This document shows, piece by piece, positions 1-5,362 of a DNA stretch of 7,470 bases; position 1 is the stretch's first letter; each line of letters begins with the position of its first letter. This DNA is from Mycobacterium sp. (GTDB lineage: Bacteria > Actinomycetota > Actinomycetes > Mycobacteriales > Mycobacteriaceae). The stretch is taken from positions 1 through 7,470 of the forward strand of contig JAHBAP020000335.1 in assembly GCA_018500005.2 (NCBI GenBank), written 5' to 3'. The notes below the pieces were generated by a model, which saw only the letters and a list, made by a program, of their open reading frames with translations, had not been told where the DNA came from and ran no database searches. A program made the translations under genes and the position numbers.

Positions 1-581
1 CGCCACGGCCACCGGCGTTGCAGTTTCGGCCGGGCGATCGCCATGGTGTCGAAGTAGCCCAGGGTGAGCAGCCGCGGCATCAACGCCCGCAGTGCCGCCA
101 GCCGCTGCGGGTCGCTGGCGCCGATCGCGGTCCGCAGAATCACCTCCAAGGTGATCTCCGACATCTTGGGTGCGACGGCGAATTCGGTGCCGACCGGCCA
201 GCCGGCGATATTGGCCGCGGCGATCTCGGCGATCAGCCCGCTCTGACGGGCCACCGCCTCGCGGGCGAATGGCGCCAGCATGAGCCGGCGCCGGTCGCGG
301 TGCAGGTCCTCGTCGAGCACCAGCACCGAACTGCGGCCCAGCATGCCGCCGAGCACCGAATTGGCTTCACCGGCGTGATACGTACGCGGGTCGCCGGCGA
401 ACACGGTCTTGATGTCGTCTGGGTTGGACAGGTACACCCCCGCCCCGTAGCCGGCCAGGCGCACGGTGAAGACGTCGCCGTAACGACGCCGGCAGGCCAA
501 TGCGAACCCCGACCACCACCGCAACATCAGCGCGGTCTGCAGGGCCGGCGGAATCGGCGGCCCCGGCGGCAGTGTGCCCAT
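1..581 (-). CDS. Cytochrome P450, CYP135-like, N-terminal part (cut by window edge)
   Basis: Reading the minus strand from an ATG at 581-579 gives 193 open codons that run off the left edge. The protein opens with the proline-rich hinge M-G-T-L-P-P-G-P-P, followed by P450 N-terminal sheet and helices. The C-helix segment H94-R-D-R-R-R-L-M-L-A-P-F is the region that contacts the heme propionates. Phrases such as KTVFAGDP, HAGEANS, EIAAANIAGWP and APKMSEITLEVILRT (residues about 59-151) closely match what I recall of mycobacterial CYP135B1, hence the subfamily call. The I-helix, ExxR and heme-cysteine motifs lie outside the window, so catalytic completeness cannot be judged. There is no N-terminal membrane anchor, as usual for bacterial P450s. 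GAGGA lies only about one base before the ATG, too close for a normal Shine-Dalgarno. The ATG is kept because CYP135 proteins begin just before the PPGP hinge. Substrate is unknown. It is divergent from the sulfatase gene across 50 bp. Confidence 0.9.
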   Translation of the reverse strand, partial: MGTLPPGPPIPPALQTALMLRWWSGFALACRRRYGDVFTVRLAGYGAGVYLSNPDDIKTVFAGDPRTYHAGEANSVLGGMLGRSSVLVLDEDLHRDRRRLMLAPFAREAVARQSGLIAEIAAANIAGWPVGTEFAVAPKMSEITLEVILRTAIGASDPQRLAALRALMPRLLTLGYFDTMAIARPKLQRRWPW

Positions 582-617
582 GTCCTCACAGTACGGACGT
601 GACCCGGGCGCCGCGTA

Positions 618-623
618 TAGCGT
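618..623 (+). promoter_or_regulatory. Candidate -10 box for a leaderless sulfatase transcript
   Basis: TAGCGT fits the mycobacterial -10 consensus TANNNT. It ends 8 bp before the ATG at 632, so transcription would begin at or within a base or two of the start codon. There is no Shine-Dalgarno before that ATG, which fits leaderless expression, common in mycobacteria. No good -35 is visible. This is a six-base match in a short divergent region and could be chance. Confidence 0.35.
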
Positions 624-631
624 CGACCGTT

Positions 632-2050
632 ATGAGCGACCGGCCGAACATCCTGCTGCTGATCACCGACGAGGAACGCGAACGGGTGTGGTTCCCCGAG
701 CATGTGCGATTTCCCAACCGCGAGCGGATGTCCGACCGGGGTATGCGTTTCACCAACCATCATGTGCACACCTTCCCGTGCACCCCGAGTCGGGCGACGA
801 TCCTGACCGGTCGGCACGCAGCCACGACCGGAATGTTCGACAACATCAACTTCAACTGGCAGCAACCGCTGGATCCGGGGATCCCAACCCTGGGCCATCG
901 ACTGTCGGCCGCGGGCTACACCTGCGGGTACCTCGGCAAGTGGCATCTGGGCGGCGAATCCCGGCGGGATGGGTTGCAGGCGTACGGCTTTCAGGACTGG
1001 AAGGGCCCCGATGCGCACGGAACCCCCTATCTGGGGCACTTCAAAGACGGCCGGACCGCGGCTCACGCGGCCCGGTGGATCGCCGAGCACGCCGATCGCG
1101 GGCCCTGGTTGCTGGTGTGCTCGTTCGTCAACCCGCACGACATCATGCTCTACCCGCGTTTCCGCAAACCGCGCGTCACCGACCACGGCGCGCAGCTACC
1201 GCCGAACTTCGCCGACGACCTGTCCACCAAGCCGCTGACCCAGCGATATTGGAAGGTCACCTGCGATGTCACCGGCGGGGTCGTCCGTGACGAGAAGTCA
1301 TGGCTGCGACTGATCAACGCCTACATCGACCTCAACCTCGAGGTTGACGGCCATATCGGCACCGTGCTCGACGCGCTGGCCGCGTCGGGGGCCGAGTCGA
1401 ACACGCTGGTGGTGTCGACCTCCGACCACGGTGATCTCGCCGGCGCCCACGGGCTGCGTCAGAAGGCCGCCAACCTCTACCGGGAGAACGCCCAGGTTCC
1501 GCTTGCGATGAACTGGCCCGGCACCATCCCGGCCGGCCGGACGACCCACCGGCTCACCGGCGCCGTCGACCTCCTTCCCACGTTGTTGGCCGTCGCGGGG
1601 GCCTCCGCCGGTCGGCTGCCCGGGCGGGACCTGTCCCCGTTGTGGTCGGATCCGGAGCGCGCGGTCCGGGACGCGGTGTTGGTCACCAGCGATGCCTTCT
1701 CGTCGATGGGGCCGGCCGGCCCGCACCGCGGCTTTCTTCGCGGAATCATCACCGAGTCGCACAAATACGGGCGGTATTTCCTGCCCGGCGAGCAGCACCG
1801 CGGGCGGGCCGGGGCGGATCTGGAACTCTATGACCGCGCCGCCGACCCGGCAGAGATGCGTTCCCTGACCGCTGGTGGGGCACCGGAAGCCGAACCGCTC
1901 GTCGACGACCTGGATCGCCGTCTCGACGACCTGATCGCCGCGGAGGTGGGTGCCGACGAGGTGGACCTCCCGCTACCGAAAAGTCAGCTGGCAAGCCTGG
2001 GATACCTGTGGCGGCGGCGCGCCCGGGCCACGGGTGTCGGGACGCCGTGA
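632..2050 (+). CDS. Type I sulfatase (arylsulfatase-like), cytosolic
   Basis: This 472-residue protein should hydrolyse a sulfate ester (family knowledge: alkaline-phosphatase superfamily, divalent-metal dependent). It starts directly with the first strand, M-S-D-R-P-N-I-L-L-L-I-T-D-E-E, where D13 is a metal ligand. The signature C50-T-P-S-R-A-T-I-L-T-G-R matches C-x-P-S-R, in which the cysteine is converted to formylglycine. Other active-site motifs are G-K103-W-H105-L-G, N-P-H169-D and S-D265-H266-G, followed by K278 before Y-R-E-N. All key residues are present. The reading frame is open back to 500, but that extension is low-complexity, overlaps the divergent P450 gene, and precedes the conserved first strand, so ATG 632 is the better start. 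There is no signal peptide, so it should act in the cytosol. The maturase (formylglycine-generating enzyme) must be encoded elsewhere. The substrate is unknown; the mycobacterial sulfatase Rv0296c is a plausible relative by length and type, but I could not align it. Confidence 0.93.
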   Translation: MSDRPNILLLITDEERERVWFPEHVRFPNRERMSDRGMRFTNHHVHTFPCTPSRATILTGRHAATTGMFDNINFNWQQPLDPGIPTLGHRLSAAGYTCGYLGKWHLGGESRRDGLQAYGFQDWKGPDAHGTPYLGHFKDGRTAAHAARWIAEHADRGPWLLVCSFVNPHDIMLYPRFRKPRVTDHGAQLPPNFADDLSTKPLTQRYWKVTCDVTGGVVRDEKSWLRLINAYIDLNLEVDGHIGTVLDALAASGAESNTLVVSTSDHGDLAGAHGLRQKAANLYRENAQVPLAMNWPGTIPAGRTTHRLTGAVDLLPTLLAVAGASAGRLPGRDLSPLWSDPERAVRDAVLVTSDAFSSMGPAGPHRGFLRGIITESHKYGRYFLPGEQHRGRAGADLELYDRAADPAEMRSLTAGGAPEAEPLVDDLDRRLDDLIAAEVGADEVDLPLPKSQLASLGYLWRRRARATGVGTP

Positions 2051-2076
2051 AGCCGGTGATCGCAGCCTTCCCGCCG

Positions 2077-2092
2077 GCACCTTCGAGGGTGC
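2077..2092 (+). terminator. Weak candidate terminator hairpin after the sulfatase gene
   Basis: GCACC (2077-2081) and GGTGC (2088-2092) form a 5-bp stem around a 6-base loop, 26 bp after the sulfatase stop codon. There is no T-tract. A stem this short is weak evidence, although mycobacterial terminators often lack a U-tract. It also overlaps the probable -35 zone of the next promoter. Confidence 0.2.
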
Positions 2093-2117
2093 GAAACCGC
2101 AGATAAAAGGCTATAAT
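2089..2117 (+). promoter_or_regulatory. Probable promoter for the vWA gene (perfect TATAAT)
   Basis: TATAAT at 2112-2117 is a perfect housekeeping-sigma -10 hexamer within an AT-rich island (about 2100-2131) in otherwise very GC-rich DNA. A poor -35 (GTGCGA, 2089-2094, 3 of 6 matches) sits 17 bp upstream; mycobacterial -35 elements are often degenerate. Transcription would start near 2124, giving a leader of about 95 nt before the TTG at 2219. Confidence 0.6.
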
Positions 2118-2128
2118 TGAGCTATCAG

Positions 2129-2153
2129 AAACGGCCATTGCGAATGGTCGTTT
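2129..2153 (+). other. Leader hairpin 1 (11-bp stem, 3-base loop)
   Basis: AAACGGCCATT (2129-2139) pairs with AATGGTCGTTT (2143-2153) around a GCG loop; every position pairs, counting one G-U wobble. The hairpin begins only a few bases after the predicted transcription start. It could be a 5'-end stabilising structure, an early attenuator (it ends in TTT) or, as DNA, an operator-like palindrome. The sequence does not decide among these. Confidence 0.6.
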
Positions 2154-2160
2154 GTCATTG

Positions 2161-2197
2161 GCGGGGGTACCCGGGTCGTGTGTCGGGTAGCCCCCGC
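2161..2197 (+). other. Leader hairpin 2 (13-bp GC-rich stem with one bulge)
   Basis: GCGGGGGTACCCG (2161-2173) pairs with CGGGTA (2184-2189) plus CCCCCGC (2191-2197), leaving only G2190 bulged and a 10-base loop. It ends 9 bases before the GAAAGG ribosome-binding site of the vWA gene. Such a stable stem just upstream of a start region could influence ribosome access or act as an attenuator, but there is no U-tract. I do not recognise it as a known riboswitch class. Confidence 0.55.
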
Positions 2198-2206
2198 CCG
2201 CCCGCC

Positions 2207-2212
2207 GAAAGG
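2207..2212 (+). promoter_or_regulatory. Ribosome-binding site that sets the TTG start of the vWA gene
   Basis: GAAAGG lies 6 bp before TTG at 2219. No ATG or GTG near the start of the conserved first vWA strand would be a better choice, and the spacing is right, so the TTG is accepted as the start. Confidence 0.65.
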
Positions 2213-2218
2213 TAGTCC

Positions 2219-2854
2219 TTGACCGATTCCAGCAAAACCCTGATCGCTGCGCTGCTCGACCGTTCCGGCTCGATGAGCACCTCGGTGGAAGCCACTGAGG
2301 ACGGCTGGCGTGAGCTCGTCTCCGGGCAGCGCGCCAACCCCGGCACCTGCCAGGTGACCCTGGCCCAGTTCGACCACGAGTACGAGGTGCTCTACCGCCC
2401 GACCGATCTCGCGTCGGTGCCCGAGTTCACCCTCGTGCCCCGCGGCCGGACCGCACTGCTCGACGCGGTGGGCCGGCTCATCACCGAGGTGGGGCAGCAG
2501 CTTTCGGTGCTTCCCGAAGCGCAACGTCCCGGCCATGTGATCTGCCTGATCATGACCGACGGTATGGAAAACGCCAGCCAGACGTGGACGTGGGAGGCCG
2601 TCAAGGCGCTGATCACCCAGCAGCGTGAGGTCTACAACTGGGAGTTCATCTTCCTCGGCGCCGATATCGACGCCATCGAGATCGCCTCCCGAATGGGTAT
2701 GGACAGGGAGTACGCGATGAATTTCGACAAGCGTGACTATGGGGCCCAGCGCGGTGCTTTCTTTTCGACCAAGGACGTGATCGACCGCAGACGTGCGTCG
2801 CGCCCCGGCGGCGGCTTCAGCGATGCGGACCGGAAGAGGGCGATGGGGGAGTAG
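2219..2854 (+). CDS. Small von Willebrand factor A (vWA) domain protein
   Basis: The 211-residue product is almost entirely one vWA domain. The first strand leads into D14-R-S16-G-S18-M, the DxSxS part of a metal-ion-dependent adhesion site (MIDAS). T78 (R-G-R-T-A-L) and D114 (I-M-T-D-G-M-E-N) supply the other two MIDAS positions, so metal binding should be intact. A basic tail, D-A-D-R-K-R-A-M-G-E, ends the protein. There is no signal peptide or membrane segment, so it is probably cytosolic. Family members mediate protein-protein contacts, often with AAA+ ATPases or stress proteins, but no such partner is encoded nearby. It is transcribed alone from its own promoter with a structured leader, and its stop codon is 4 bp from that of the convergent membrane protein gene. 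The specific function is unknown. Confidence 0.88.
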   Translation: MTDSSKTLIAALLDRSGSMSTSVEATEDGWRELVSGQRANPGTCQVTLAQFDHEYEVLYRPTDLASVPEFTLVPRGRTALLDAVGRLITEVGQQLSVLPEAQRPGHVICLIMTDGMENASQTWTWEAVKALITQQREVYNWEFIFLGADIDAIEIASRMGMDREYAMNFDKRDYGAQRGAFFSTKDVIDRRRASRPGGGFSDADRKRAMGE

Positions 2855-2858
2855 CCCT

Positions 2859-3743
2859 TCAGGCGCCTGCGGTCTCGGCCGTCTGCGCACCAATAACCGT
2901 GTCCGTCGGGGCGGTGCGTTCCCAGAGCACCGCCCCGACGCATGCGGTTATCACCCAAGCGGTGCCCAGCACCGCGCACCAGGTCATGATCGCCATTGCC
3001 ACGCCGATCGGGCCAAAGCTCGTCCAGGCGTCGATCACCCCCGGGAAGATGATCCGCCCGATGGCCGGGACGATGATCCCGTCGATCACCACCCCGGCAA
3101 GTCCGGCCAGCGCAAGGTATTTCAGCCCGTGGCCGCCGTCGCGTACCAGTATCAGCGGGGTCAGCGACCAGAACGCCCAGACCGGCACCAGCGCCACCAC
3201 GAAAAGCAGAAGCTGCGTGACGCCGTGATACTCCGCGCCGAAGGCGGTGCGCTCCCGCAGGACCAGCATCATCAGGTACAGCGCGAACCACAGCGAGCCG
3301 CGCAACAGTCGCTGCTTGGCGCTGAACTGCTCCCGCCGCCAGGCCTTGGCGAAGATGCTCGCCACCATGATCGCCATCGGTATTCCCCACACCAGGAACG
3401 CTGCGACACCGAGGACGGTCCACAGCGAGCGCAGCGCGGCGGTGTCGCCGAATGCATCGCGCACGGTGTCGCTGGTCGCTCCGGAAAGGCCCAACTCCCG
3501 GATCCAGATCGTGCCGGGGCTGGCGTTGTCGGCGAACCCCTCGAAGTAGCTGAACCCCAGGATCATCAGCGGGATGACGACGGTGAACAGCTGCACCGAC
3601 ACCAGCACGCCCTGGTTGGCGCCGTCGATCTCCTTGAAGCGTTGCAGGACCGCCTTGATCGGGCTCAGCGCCCTCGACTCGGCCAGTCGGCTCCGGCGCT
3701 CGGCGAGGTGCTGATGAATGTCATCGCGACGGACACTTCCCAT
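2859..3743 (-). CDS. YihY/YhjD-like (BrkB-family) inner membrane protein
   Basis: This 294-residue integral membrane protein has about six hydrophobic segments: residues about 45-67, 105-130, 149-163, 175-200, 206-230 and 243-273. A charged cytosolic N-terminus (R-R-D-D-I-H-Q-H-L-A-E-R-R-S-R) precedes the first, and a short Thr/Ala-rich tail follows the last. The layout, length and the A-V-L-Q-R-F-K-E-I-D region before helix 1 fit the YihY/BrkB group, particularly YhjD-like members. Molecular roles in this family are poorly defined; transport or export has been suggested for some. The ATG at 3743 lies 21 bp after the ferredoxin stop on the same strand, so it is probably the third gene of the P450-ferredoxin transcript, though no clear Shine-Dalgarno is visible. 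Its last approximately 20 codons contain a large hairpin (2893-2951). It may instead be an unrelated gene that simply follows. Confidence 0.8.
   Translation of the reverse strand: MGSVRRDDIHQHLAERRSRLAESRALSPIKAVLQRFKEIDGANQGVLVSVQLFTVVIPLMILGFSYFEGFADNASPGTIWIRELGLSGATSDTVRDAFGDTAALRSLWTVLGVAAFLVWGIPMAIMVASIFAKAWRREQFSAKQRLLRGSLWFALYLMMLVLRERTAFGAEYHGVTQLLLFVVALVPVWAFWSLTPLILVRDGGHGLKYLALAGLAGVVIDGIIVPAIGRIIFPGVIDAWTSFGPIGVAMAIMTWCAVLGTAWVITACVGAVLWERTAPTDTVIGAQTAETAGA
2893..2951. terminator. Large hairpin inside the 3' end of the membrane protein gene; probable terminator of the vWA transcript
   Basis: A perfect 14-bp inverted repeat (2904-2917 with 2927-2940, 9-base loop 2918-2926) is extended outward by a 7-bp stem, ATAACCG (2893-2899) with CGGTTAT (2945-2951). 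The four positions between them hold two wobble pairs, one normal pair and a single C-C mismatch on the plus-strand RNA. It starts 38 bp beyond the vWA stop codon. No U-tract follows on the plus strand, but mycobacterial terminators often lack one. On the minus strand it covers codons about 265-284 of the membrane protein, so there it is inside the message. Confidence 0.6.
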
Positions 3744-3764
3744 GGGCAGTGAACGTACAGCGCG

Positions 3765-3956
3765 TCAGTCCTCGATGCTCAGCGCTTGAGTGGGGCAGTT
3801 CTCGCAGGCCTGCTCGAGATCGGTGCGCCGGTCGTCGCTGATGTCCTCGATGAGGATGTTCAATGCGCCGTCCGGACCGATCTCGAAGATGTCCGGGGCA
3901 GTGGCCTCGCACAACCCGATCGAGGAGCACTTGGTGCGGTCGACGACGACTCTCAT
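3765..3956 (-). CDS. [3Fe-4S] ferredoxin, partner of the adjacent P450
   Basis: This 63-residue ferredoxin carries C10-S-S-I-G-L-C16 and C54-P, the C-x5-C...C-P pattern of single-cluster ferredoxins in which the missing fourth ligand (position 13, here Ile) gives a 3Fe-4S rather than a 4Fe-4S cluster. An additional cysteine, C51 in C-E-N-C-P, lies close to C54 and is probably not a ligand. The interior (P-D-I-F-E-I, then an acidic stretch I-E-D-I-S-D-D) is typical of actinobacterial P450-associated ferredoxins. Its ATG overlaps the P450 stop codon as ATGA, and a GGAG motif lies 8 bp upstream inside the P450 gene, so translation should be coupled. It would deliver electrons from a ferredoxin reductase to the P450; no reductase gene is in this window. 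Confidence 0.93.
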   Translation of the reverse strand: MRVVVDRTKCSSIGLCEATAPDIFEIGPDGALNILIEDISDDRRTDLEQACENCPTQALSIED

Positions 3957-5248
3957 GCCCGCTTCTCCGGGCTGAATTCAACGTCCATGCTCACCACGGT
4001 ATGGAAGAAGTTGCCGTTGCCCAACTCCGGCTCGCCGACCGTGTGGATGTCGGGCAGTCGTGTCAGCAGTTCGCGGAACGTCGCGGTGATCTGGCGGCGG
4101 GCCAGCTGGGCGCCCAGGCAGTGGTGGATGCCGCCGCCGCCGAAGGCCACGTGCTTGTTCGGCCAGCGCGACAGATCAAGCTTTTCGGGATGGTCGAAGA
4201 CCTCGGGGTCCCGGTTGGCCGAGGAGTAGAACATGATGACCTTGTCGCCCTCGGTGATGTGATGTCCGCCCAGTTCGGTGTCATGGGCGGCGGTGCGCCG
4301 GAACGTCATGATCGGGGTGGCCCACCGGATGATCTCCTCGACGGCCATCGGAAGCCGGCCGTCCAGATCCTCCATCAGCCAGGCCCGCTGATCGGGGAAG
4401 TCGGTGAGCGCTTTCATGCCGTGGCTGATGGACTGCCGGGTGGTGTCGTTGCCGGCGATGATCAGCAGCGCGAAGATCGACGAGATCTCGTCGTCGGTGA
4501 ACCGTTCGCCGTCGACCTCGGCCTGCACCAGCGCGGTCATCAGGTCGTTCTCCGGATTGGCGCGGCGCTGCGCGATGAGTTCGTGGGCGATCCCGTGCAC
4601 GGTCATGACCGTTTGGGCCAGGCGCGCCAGCGGGTCAGCGCCCTGGAGCAGTCGTGGATCGCGCCAGCCGTCGGCGAACTGCGACTCGTAGGCGACGGTG
4701 CGTCGGTGTTCTTCGGGGATGCCGACCATGTCGCAGATGTTGTTCATCGGCACCAGTGAGGCGACCTCGGTGACGAAGTCGATCTGCCCCTTGGCGCCCC
4801 CCTTTTCGATGGCGTCGTCGACGATGCGGCGGGAGTTGGCGACGATGTGCTCGTCGATCCGGGCCAGCTGCTTGGGGGTGAACGCCGCCGCCATCAGCCG
4901 GCGGATCTTGGTGTGCCTCGGGGGGTCCATCGCGATGAAACCCTGTGCGGCGTCGAGCAGTTCGGGTGGAATCGACTCGAAGGTGATGCCCTTACCGGAG
5001 AGGAAGTCGCCGGGGCGTCGGGTGACCTCGACGAGGTCGGCATGCCGCACCACGGCCCAGAAGCCCTGATCGTTCGGGTCCTCGAACATGCCGTTCTTGA
5101 CCGGGCGGTGCCAGGAAATGGGGCGGTGGGCCCGCAGTTCGGCGAAGGTCTTCTCGCGGTCCTCGGCGGTGCCCTCCCAGAACTCGTGCGAGGAGAGGTC
5201 GGCCGGGTCATACGGGCGATCAGCGCGGGTGAAGGCGGGAGCGGTCAT
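3953..5248 (-). CDS. Cytochrome P450 monooxygenase, CYP124-like group
   Basis: This complete, soluble 431-residue P450 should insert oxygen into an organic substrate using electrons from the coupled ferredoxin. Visible motifs in order: C-helix D-P-P-R-H-T-K-I-R-R (108-117), I-helix A-G-N-D-T-T (265-270), E305-I-I-R308 of the ExxR K-helix, and the heme loop F369-G-G-G-G-I-H-H-C377-L-G-A with C377 as thiolate ligand. The heme loop has the one-residue-longer form that I recall in CYP124 (F-G-G-G-G-A-H-F-C). The N-terminal region (F-W...F-A-E-L-R...P-I-S-W) and A-V-E-E-I-I-R-W-A-T-P also resemble the CYP124/125 group, whose known members oxidise methyl-branched lipids and sterol side chains. Subfamily and substrate are not assigned. 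The start is well supported by AGGAG (5259-5255), 6 bp before the ATG. It is divergent from a TetR regulator. Confidence 0.95.
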   Translation of the reverse strand: MTAPAFTRADRPYDPADLSSHEFWEGTAEDREKTFAELRAHRPISWHRPVKNGMFEDPNDQGFWAVVRHADLVEVTRRPGDFLSGKGITFESIPPELLDAAQGFIAMDPPRHTKIRRLMAAAFTPKQLARIDEHIVANSRRIVDDAIEKGGAKGQIDFVTEVASLVPMNNICDMVGIPEEHRRTVAYESQFADGWRDPRLLQGADPLARLAQTVMTVHGIAHELIAQRRANPENDLMTALVQAEVDGERFTDDEISSIFALLIIAGNDTTRQSISHGMKALTDFPDQRAWLMEDLDGRLPMAVEEIIRWATPIMTFRRTAAHDTELGGHHITEGDKVIMFYSSANRDPEVFDHPEKLDLSRWPNKHVAFGGGGIHHCLGAQLARRQITATFRELLTRLPDIHTVGEPELGNGNFFHTVVSMDVEFSPEKRA

Positions 5249-5254
5249 CGTCGT

Positions 5255-5259
5255 CTCCT
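5255..5259 (-). promoter_or_regulatory. Strong ribosome-binding site of the CYP124-like P450
   Basis: AGGAG on the minus strand (5259 to 5255) stands 6 bp before the ATG at 5248. It fixes the start of the P450 gene. Confidence 0.75.
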
Positions 5260-5286
5260 AGGGGTCAGGTCGTTGAACCGACTCTC

Positions 5287-5308
5287 TGACAAAAAATATA
5301 AAATGTCA
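5287..5308. promoter_or_regulatory. Candidate TetR operator 1, overlapping the P450 promoter
   Basis: TGACA (5287-5291) and TGTCA (5304-5308) are perfect inverted half-sites separated by 12 AT-only bases whose centre, ATAT, is itself symmetric. On the minus strand the core contains TATATT (5300-5295), a 5-of-6 match to a -10 box with a likely start near 5288. A repressor bound here would block P450 transcription. Binding by the adjacent TetR protein is inferred from position and symmetry only. Confidence 0.5.
5295..5300 (-). promoter_or_regulatory. Candidate -10 box of the P450-ferredoxin operon
   Basis: TATATT on the minus strand fits TANNNT and would place the transcript start about 40 bp before the P450 ATG, leaving room for its strong ribosome-binding site. 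A convincing -35 at 17-18 bp is missing. A perfect TTGACA (5309-5304) is present but too close to this -10; its 17-bp-distant partner would be GAGAGT (5286-5281), a poor match. Confidence 0.4.
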
Positions 5309-5316
5309 AGCACTAG

Positions 5317-5339
5317 CGACACGGAGATTAAAAATGTCG
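5317..5339. promoter_or_regulatory. Candidate TetR operator 2, next to the regulator's own promoter
   Basis: CGACA (5317-5321) and TGTCG (5335-5339) are inverted half-sites with a 13-base spacer, a near copy of operator 1 displaced by 30-31 bp (about three helical turns). Both right halves are preceded by AAAA (AAAATGTC at 5300-5307 and 5331-5338). It lies just upstream of the TAGACT box of the regulator gene, which fits autoregulation. Confidence 0.45.
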
Positions 5340-5349
5340 GAGCTCGCGC

Positions 5350-5355
5350 TAGACT
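5350..5355 (+). promoter_or_regulatory. Candidate -10 box for a leaderless tetR transcript
   Basis: TAGACT matches TANNNT and ends 7 bp before the GTG at 5363, so the transcript would begin at the start codon. There is no Shine-Dalgarno, which supports both leaderless expression and the GTG start. An alternative promoter, TTGAAC (5273-5278) with TATAAA (5297-5302) at 18-bp spacing, would give a leader of about 50 nt. Confidence 0.45.
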
Positions 5356-5362
5356 CCTCGGT

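Noticed and set aside
18..602. A plus-strand 194-codon open frame at the left edge.
   Set aside because: The minus strand here encodes a convincing CYP135-like P450; the plus frame gives an Arg/Gln/His-rich shadow sequence.
500..631. A 44-residue N-terminal extension of the sulfatase.
   Set aside because: It is low-complexity (Thr/Ala/Pro), overlaps the start of the divergent P450 gene, and sulfatases of this type begin with the R-P-N-I-L strand.
632..700. The sulfatase has D-E-E rather than D-D at its first metal site.
   Set aside because: The second residue at this site varies among type I sulfatases; D13 is retained and all other active-site residues are present, so this is not evidence of inactivity.
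1298..1798. A minus-strand open frame within the sulfatase gene.
   Set aside because: It is a shadow in a GC-rich gene; the sulfatase metal-binding motifs are encoded on the plus strand across this interval.
2793..3752. A 319-codon plus-strand open frame across the membrane protein gene.
   Set aside because: Its product is rich in Arg, Gln, His and Pro with no recognisable domain, as expected from an antisense frame of a GC-rich gene; the minus-strand frame encodes clear membrane helices.
4097..4144. The heme-binding loop of the complete P450 has one residue more than the usual FGxGxHxC spacing.
   Set aside because: The F-G-G-G-G-x-H-x-C form is, as I recall, also found in mycobacterial CYP124, so it is a subgroup trait rather than an anomaly.
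3863..4759. A 298-codon plus-strand open frame antisense to the P450.
   Set aside because: No domain is visible and the opposite strand encodes a complete P450 with all motifs.
4847..5362. A long in-frame upstream extension of the TetR regulator.
   Set aside because: It is antisense to the P450 coding sequence, crosses the operators and promoters, and adds nothing resembling a domain; the TetR fold begins after GTG 5363.
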